Assembly: GCA_026214975.1 (NCBI GenBank)
Contig: CM047805.1
Coordinates: 191,837,620 to 191,901,619 of the forward strand
Direction of reading: 5' to 3'
Length of the DNA stretch: 64,000 nucleotides
DNA from: Gentiana macrophylla
Lineage: Eukaryota > Streptophyta > Magnoliopsida > Gentianales > Gentianaceae
Below the pieces are notes generated by a model that was not told where the DNA came from, did not search any database, and saw only the letters and a list, made by a program, of their open reading frames with translations. Position numbers and translations under genes: made by a program. This document shows, piece by piece, positions 57,259 through 64,000 of this stretch (within the stretch, counting starts at the first letter, position 1; each line of letters starts with the position of its first letter).

Positions 57259-59582
57259 GGCTGCATGAAGATGAATATATTTGATGGTTTGCTGGAAGGA
57301 GTTGTGAAATTGTGTAGCCCACTTTAAAGAGTGAAATTGGAATTTGGTCCAGCTAGTTGAGGCCTATTATGTCAATATTGTGCAAGTATCGGCCCATCCT
57401 TTGTTTTTTAATTCTCCTTTCAACAGGTTATACTTAGCAGTGGTGTACATGTCCAATAGATAAAAATGGACGTTGTCTGCCAGAGGTTCTTCGTCTAGTT
57501 TTTCGATCTCCAACTCGGCGACCTTGTCAAGGAAGCAATTGGTGACTGGAACATACTGCCACCATGGCAGCAATTGGCGACCAGAACGTGTCATTATCCG
57601 TTAAAATGGATGTTCATCCTGTCACTGAATCAGGTGCTTTATATACTTTCTGTTAAAATGGATGTTCATCCTGTCACTGAATCAGGTGCTTTATATACTT
57701 TGACCCTTGAAAGTACACGTGATCAGATCACCCTCTGTCCTTCCGGTCGTTTATTGGCCATCTGGAACTGTGCTACCACCGTTTTGTCTGTTGGTTTCAT
57801 GCTGAGGCTTGGTTGTTCATCTGTGCTTTGGATTGTCTATCAGGTAAGTAATTACCCTTTATTACCTGTTGTCAGATTTACTGTTGACCTCAGGCACACT
57901 ATTCCATTTGAAACCGTTGTGGCTATTTCACTTGCCTTTTCTATTTACACACTGATTGAATGTTTATGCAGCACGTCCAATAAAATTACCGATCTACATT
58001 CTTTTTCTGCATGCTTGCATTCACCAAACATTTACTGTGCACTGTTCTTCACGGGACATTTCGGACAAACTACATTTACTCCTGGCCTAAAGATACTTTC
58101 TTCCTTCATTTACAAAGTTAGTTTTTCCAGTTGCATTTTTTGCGCTTTTACATGTTTCTGTTGACATTTATTGGGTAGTAGATTTGCACGTCATTGTGAA
58201 GGTGTTTTGTAATTAACAAAACACAGATACATGTACCGAATACCATTAGGGGATCCAGAAAATGATATCCCTGGTGGCGGACCATAATACCGCATATACC
58301 TAGCAAAAATATATTCTTCACACAAACTAAATACCCTATGTATATATATATATATATATATATAGGTTAAAACAAAATCATGGGGGGTGGCCGCACCCAG
58401 TGGGTATAGGCTGAATGCCAAATACAAACGTTGTTTGGTGTCTATGTTTAGGTTTATTAAAGCACACTTTCCTTTTAGGCTAGCTGTTGCGCAACACATG
58501 ACTGCCTTTCCTAAAAAACCTTGCCATCTGCTGATACCAATAAAACCTTCTGCGAATGTGGTTACATAACAGTTTCTCAGGTTTTCTGTTTGTAGTTTTG
58601 CCCTTTTCTTCTGCATGGTTTATGGATGTAAGGCAAAGTGCTTACAGATCGAGTAATAGTTACCGTGTGGCCATCTTTTGTAAAAGAATATTATTGTTCT
58701 ACTTATTTGTCATACAAACAATTCTTTCCAGTTGTTCTTTCACGCATACATTATAATAATTACTGATCGAATACCATGATACATGGTGCTCCTTACACGT
58801 TTCACACTGTCTTTGTTCTTCGCTTCGTCCATAGCCTTAATTTTCATTGTGTAGCTCAGATGGACAAGTCTGTTTGCATGCCAAGCATGAAGAAAAACAA
58901 CTCATCCACGCTCAAGGTATGTTAATTTATTGTACTTATGAAAAGCATATATGTGAGACTGCAACCGAGACTGCCTTTTTTTTTTTAAACAACTTTTCCG
59001 GCTTGGCTGTCGTAGTGTATGCTATACATGTATACTGTACCATTATCTCATTACCAGAAACCTTCCTTTCGGCGCCAAATTCGATAGCCTTTGTGCGTGG
59101 CCTCTAAAGTTCAATCAAGAAGAACAAGAACAAGTTAAAACTCAGCTGTCATGATGTTCCTTTTGTTTTGACTAATGCCATCCACTGTAATCCCAAATCC
59201 AATGTTTTCTTACGGAAACGTTTTAGCTCTCATTAGCTTTTACATGTTAGTAAACTAATGAACACCTTAACCTCTTTTTTTGTGGCTATTTCAAAGCCTA
59301 CTGGTAGGCTAGATGAGCTATAACGATATAGTTGGCTGGATATATTATGCATGTCCCTTTGTTGTAATGTAATGGTACTAGATGACTACTCCTTTTATTC
59401 CATCTGCTTTTTCTGTTCATTTACAGCAATCTTTCTATCCCATTTTTCCCTTTCAGCCCTTCTTTACTATTATGTTTCGGTATATTTCTGTGCCCCGAAC
59501 ATTATTGCACTTTTAGTTTAAGCTTTGGTCTGGTTTTGTTTTTGGCTACCTTGTTCTTGTGAAGATGGTGTATATTCTTGGG
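57259..59582. other. No recognisable gene
   Basis: The longest frame (57574-58164, 196 codons) is hydrophobic, begins inside a tandem duplication, and matches no family I know; a minus-strand frame at 57367-57594 is also unassigned. A (TA)12 microsatellite lies at 58341-58364. The T-rich, intron-like texture would fit remains of a host gene, but I cannot support exons. Confidence 0.4.
57601..57701 (+). repeat. Tandem duplication, 52-bp period
   Basis: A 49-base unit starting TTAAAATGGATGTTCATCCT is identical at 57601-57649 and 57653-57701. Confidence 0.95.
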
Positions 59583-60137
59583 ATAAGGTCCTTAAATTGT
59601 TATTTGAAAAGATAAGGGTCAATTTTGTCAAAACGTTAAAACATGAGGTCCTAAAAAGTGTCAAAATTCCCTTAAAAAGTGACATTTTTAGGATCTCATG
59701 TTTTAATGTTTTGGCAAAATTGACCCTTATCTTTTGAAATAACAATTTTAGGACCTTATGTTTGTGTTTTTTTTCCCAGTTTTAGGACAAATTCAGAAGT
59801 TCCGTCAGATTTAACGTTAAGTTTAACGGAATTTTTGAATTTGTCCTAAAACTGAAAAAAAAAAAACACAAAAATATGGTCCTAAAATTGTTATTTCAAA
59901 AGATAAGGGTCAATTTTGCCAAAACGTTAAACATGACTACATGAGGTCCTAAAACTGTTATTATCCCATTTCAAATATTCCGTCCAACTTAACATGTTTT
60001 ACCGTTAAGTTAGACGAAATTTCGAAATTGTCCTAAAACTCGAAAAAAAAAAAACACAAACATGGGTCCTAAAATTGTCATTTTAAAAGATAAAGGTCAA
60101 TTTTGACACAATGATAAAACATGAGTCCTAAAACTGT
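59583..60137. repeat. Fold-back repeat cluster (MITE-like)
   Basis: Arms 59583-59662 and 59681-59759 are inverted copies of about 80 bp with a few mismatches and an 18-base loop. The right arm pairs again with about 59825-59960 around a second centre at 59813-59827 (TTAACGTTAAGTTTAACGG). A third centre lies near 59990 (CCGTCCAACTTAAC with GTTAAGTTAGACG). All arms share AGATAAGGGTCAATTTTG and GGTCCTAAAA. No coding capacity. Confidence 0.88.
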
Positions 60138-60330
60138 TAAAAGCCCTTAATTGGCTAACATAGAGAAGGTTTTTAGTCAAATTAGGAACCAGAAGGACAT
60201 TATTCAATGATTAATTTGCACTATTTTGAGTTATATTACTGGTGCCTATGCCTTTTATGGGTAATGAAGAACCATTCCCAATAACCACAATTTCTGACCC
60301 ATTGTACCTATGAAGGTTAGTTAACAAACC

Positions 60331-62700
60331 TGAGGAAACTGAACCGGATTCTCTGTTTTAACTTATGTTTCAGTTCATTAAGATCAGAGTATGGTTGCTC
60401 TTATGCAGATAAGAGATGACTTCGTGGGCGAGCTAGGAAACTACGATTCTAAATATAATGTTTTTAATGATGTTATGCTTCAATTTAGATTTATGTTGGA
60501 TGATTTTGGTTTGTTGGAGATATGTAAGACTTAATTATTTAATTTAGAGTATGCTTGTGCGAATTAATTAAGGCATTACCTGTTCTTGACTCCAATCTAT
60601 CTTTGTATTTTTTATTTCTTTCTTTTGTGAATCATCATAAGGTGTTCTAACTGTAGTTATATACATGTTGAGTTTTTCTGTTTCTGGTAGAAATTTTGGG
60701 TTCAAATGGCTTAATTTTTCTAGTTTCCAGACAATTTCTTCAATTTTTTTTTTGGTTCCACTTGGTACATCCCTTGGCTTAGTATTGTAAAGTTAGGAGT
60801 ATAATAAAAGTTGGCCAACTGATTTGGATGTCCATCTTGTCGCCTTATGTTTTCTCCCTTTTGCTTGAAACGACGTCGTGTGCTATGTGTGTCTGCATTC
60901 ATTGTTCCAACATGTGATTGGAACATTTTTTTTTGTGGTTCTTCCGAGGTGAATTACCCTTGCAGAATTCTTTCACCACGTGGTTGTAAGATTCTTTTCC
61001 TCTTGCGGTTGGCGGCACCGTTTGGTGTTGAATGGAAGAGCCGCTGGGAACTCTTAAAAGTGTTGAATGGGTTGGCCACTGCCCGAGTGACCTGTGTTGT
61101 TTTAGCTTACGGATGGCGTGTTTATATAGGCAGTGTTTTACATATACAAGCTGGTCATCATTGGAGAGTGCATTGTGTGCCTTATGCATATAACTTTTAA
61201 GCAATTGACTTCTTGTTCGGGCCTTGTTGCTTTGTCCGTAGGCTTTTTCCTTTTTATTTGGCTCCTGTTAGTATAAAGGTATAGGCTGATGTTTGGTATA
61301 AGAAATGGTTATGCGGTCTTCCTTGTCGCCTTTATGGGCTTTGAAGGGTGAATGATTTTCGGGCCGTTTTGTTCAGATTTGCCTGTTCTTTGTCTCACGT
61401 GCTTCCTTATCGGACTGGATGTTTGCTTAGGTTATGTATTGCCTTATTTTTGGCTGTGTTGGGTTGTTGTTCGTTTTGATTTTGCAGCTTGTTTGGACTT
61501 GAATGAAAGATAGTTTTTTATTTGGCACATGCTGGTATAAAGTAAAGGCTGATGTAGGTAGTGACATGTCTTATATATAGTCATTGCATTTCCTTCTAGG
61601 CTTCTACTTGCTCGCACCCGGCCACGAGGCAATGAAGCCATTTTTGTCCGTTCGCTAGCCACATGAAAAGACATTGTTGTCATGGGTGCATTAGATTCCC
61701 TGTTTTCGTGGGTGCGTTGTTTCAAAACAACTCTGAAACGACGCCGTTGGAGACTTCCCTTTTTTCTTCCTAACAAGAATCTCCGCAATGATTTCTTCAG
61801 GAAGTTGAAGATGACGATCATGGCGCTTACCAATCATATCATATGGAGGGATGAAATAACGAGGTACGTAGTCGATCGAAAAGGCTTTCTGAAGAGATTC
61901 TGAATTTTTCTACCATTCATTTGCCGGTTATTGTTTGGTTTGATTGAAATATTGTTGGAGGGTTTTGTCGATTTTAATCACATACAATTTTTGTTAAGGC
62001 ATAGAAAATTGAGTTGAATTGAGTTGTTGCATTTCCTTTTCCACTCGGTTACCGGATATATCGATCGTCCGATTTCGAGGTGTAAGTGTAAATCATGGTT
62101 TCTTCTTTATTAAAATCCATGGACATTTTATCAACCTGGCTACTCAGTTGTTTCAGTTGGTGGATTTTTTCCTCATGGTTGGGACATAAGACAAAATGAA
62201 GGGACAATCATGCCTGCTCTTTTTGTTTTGAACCAATTTAGTGAGTCCCTTGCTTTTCTCTCGTATCGATTCCCCGAGCTTTCGAGCCAGGTTGTTAATG
62301 TATGGACAATGAATAAACACAAAAACGAAAGAAAGGTGGACCAAACTCTATTCGATCGGATTTGCATTGGTTTGGCTTGGTTTCGGTTTTTTACGGTTTT
62401 CATTAACAAATAAAATTATTGATTGAAAATCACAACTATCATGATATAACATATGATAATATATGTGTTACATCAATATTATATGTGAGTGAAGCCGAAC
62501 ATATGATTTAACCAATTATCTTTTTATATTGAACTAATAATGCATACACATGCCAAAATAAGAATTAAAATCAATCACCCCATCAACCATCATCCAAAAC
62601 AACAAACGCGACCGAATTTTCCAGCTAGGCACTGATAAGATAAGAAATAATCGTATTTTACTAATTTGAATTGACCAAAGATTTAACATCTAAACATTAT
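60331..62700 (+). repeat. Duplication block D
   Basis: 60331-61450 matches 46432-47545; 61560-61760 matches 47905-48055; 61680-62700 matches 43200-44390. Homology begins exactly at the TGA stop of the F-box gene. The block combines pieces found separately in the F-box cluster. Confidence 0.85.
62042..62362 (+). pseudogene. F-box relic, internally deleted
   Basis: A short F-box-like scrap (CGGTTACCGGATATATCGAT, then a TCATGGTTTCTTC stretch) is followed directly by LATQLF, FPHGWDIRQNEG and a C-terminal piece FVLNQFSESLAFLSYRFPEL, VVNVWTMNKHK. More than half the gene is missing. It is the copy of the relic at 43625-44034 and keeps more of the junction. Confidence 0.75.
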
Positions 62701-63728
62701 TAATACTAGCAAAATACACGTGCATTATTCGTGTTAGTTAAATTGATATATTTAAATGAAATTTAACAACGTAATTTAACATAATACATTGTTAAGTACG
62801 TGTTAAACTTATAAATAATAATATATTTTCTCTAAAAAATACTTATAATAATATTATAGTGAATAATTATAACCTTGTATGAGTTAATTGTTTCAATTGT
62901 GGAATAAACATCAATACAAACAGAATCTATACAACATAACATTATAAACATGTATTGTTACAACATGAAGTATAAAAGAACGGATACTGAAAAAATCTCT
63001 AGACAAATTTTTAGACATGTATGAGCTGGAATCAAAGGCAGTCGGAGACCTCCCATGAATTGTTCTTTGTAAAATGGTCATAAAACCTTGGGGGTTTCTG
63101 GCCCTCTAATCGAGATGACGGGAGGCAATGGACCGAATATTTTCTCGGTAGATATCATAAGTCCGGCGAATCTCCTCCATGGCGACTAAGGGTGTTCATG
63201 GTTCGGTTTGGTATGACTTTAAGGATTTTCAAAACCAAACCAAATATTTCGGTTTGAAAAAATTGAAACAAAAACCAATCATATCATAATAGACAGTTTG
63301 TTCGGTACAGTCTTTTATTTTTTCAGTTTGGTTCGGTTCGGTTTGTCGGTTCACACTACAAAGACTACAACAAATTGAACATAGTAACTAATTCCACTTT
63401 GGAACTCAATGCTTAATGATGCAATTATTAGTACCATGTTATTTCATTCTTCATGTGTCATCCTCTTCCATAAAAAAAATTGGGTCATTAACAAGCGTAA
63501 AAACTTTGTGTCCTTTCATTCTCCATTAAGAATGATCATCATTTTCTATAGCACAAACTGGATCATTAAAAATTGTAAGAACTCATAAGAGTAAGTTTGA
63601 ATTATTTAATGAAAATAAAAGAATATAATATTTACGCACCACATTTGTACATATGTGGGTAATTCATCACATTCAATGATCATTTATTTTGGTAATTCTA
63701 TGTCTCTTTCAGTGTTTGTTGGTTCTTC
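62701..63728. other. AT-rich DNA, no gene
   Basis: GGTTCGGTTTGG-type words cluster at 63195-63350, as at 44820-45000, after the text AAGGGTGTTCATGGTTCGG. This resembles the ends of some plant hAT-like MITEs, but I could not pair the termini. Confidence 0.45.
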
Positions 63729-64000
63729 TTCACTACCCACCCTTAGTAAAAATTGGTTGAAGTGTAGATCTACTCTTGCTTTCATGTTTTTTAAAATGTA
63801 TAATTTTTATCATTGGCCACAAATATGACTTCACCAAGCTTGCTTCTATTGTTTGTAGTATCGTGCATTTTGGTACAAATAGGAAGCACTTGTCTAAAAT
63901 CACATCCAAATACAACCACCTTTCCTTTGAATGCGTTAGAAATTCTCATGATGTCCTTCAAGCTTTTCTCAAGTGTCTCAATTGCCTATTTCTTTACCAT
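63729..64000 (-). pseudogene. PIF1-like DNA helicase fragment, running off the window
   Basis: Minus strand. Near the right end it reads AIETLEKSLKDIMRIS, then GKVVVFGCDFRQVLP (63881-63925), the helicase motif in which the family normally has Gly-Gly-Asp-Phe-Arg-Gln. Downstream the expected ASLVKSYLW piece appears in another frame (minus frame 63733-63915), so a frameshift lies near 63850. A stop occurs after the first few codons at the right edge. PIF1-like helicases in plants occur as host genes and inside Helitrons; I see no Helitron end here. ATPase motif I would lie outside the window. Confidence 0.72.

Noticed and set aside
60847..61204. 117- and 101-codon frames on opposite strands
   Set aside because: They lie in the F-box flank duplication; the matching place at 46.9-47.2 kb is not open in the same way.

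Overview
The window is nuclear DNA of a flowering plant, most likely a eudicot. It is dominated by LTR retrotransposons and carries a small cluster of F-box genes. The plant call rests on Copia and Gypsy gag/pol families of plant type, a tRNA-derived SINE, and F-box proteins of the FBA (CPR1/SLF-like) type. I cannot name the species. Only one ordinary host gene looks intact: an intronless F-box gene at 40068-41279.

Left half (1-34147): one nested set of elements. The outermost is an Athila-like Gypsy element whose 5' LTR already runs at base 1 and whose 3' LTR ends at 34147. It keeps a protease remnant and a plant-transposon-like ORF, but no reverse transcriptase or integrase. Its 5' LTR is split by a 17.2-kb Sirevirus-like Copia element (423-17587), which contains two solo LTRs (9262-11234 and 15254-16726). 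Its ORF is split by a 9.2-kb LTR element with no coding capacity (21771-31008). Each insertion is supported by TG...CA ends and a 5-bp target duplication, exact for two and with one mismatch for the other two.

Middle (34148-39763): a truncated Copia gag-pol without LTRs, then a SINE-like insertion with a 16-bp target duplication and a second, 5'-truncated copy of its 3' part.

Right half (40068-64000): the intact F-box gene, three broken relatives nearby and a fifth relic at 62.0-62.4 kb. All are embedded in shared flanking blocks that show repeated segmental duplication. Between them lie a Copia RT fragment (minus strand), an Athila-type LTR (minus), a complete 3.5-kb gag-only LTR element (53778-57258, minus, GGCTG duplication) with a 42-bp minisatellite, a fold-back repeat cluster (59583-60137), and a PIF1-like helicase relic running off the right end.

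The genes do not form a pathway. The history is one of repeated transposition and local F-box duplication followed by decay. Element gag/pol genes carry stops, frameshifts and lost catalytic residues. The structurally interesting items are non-autonomous: the coding-free 9.2-kb element, the gag-only element, and the RT-less outer element.
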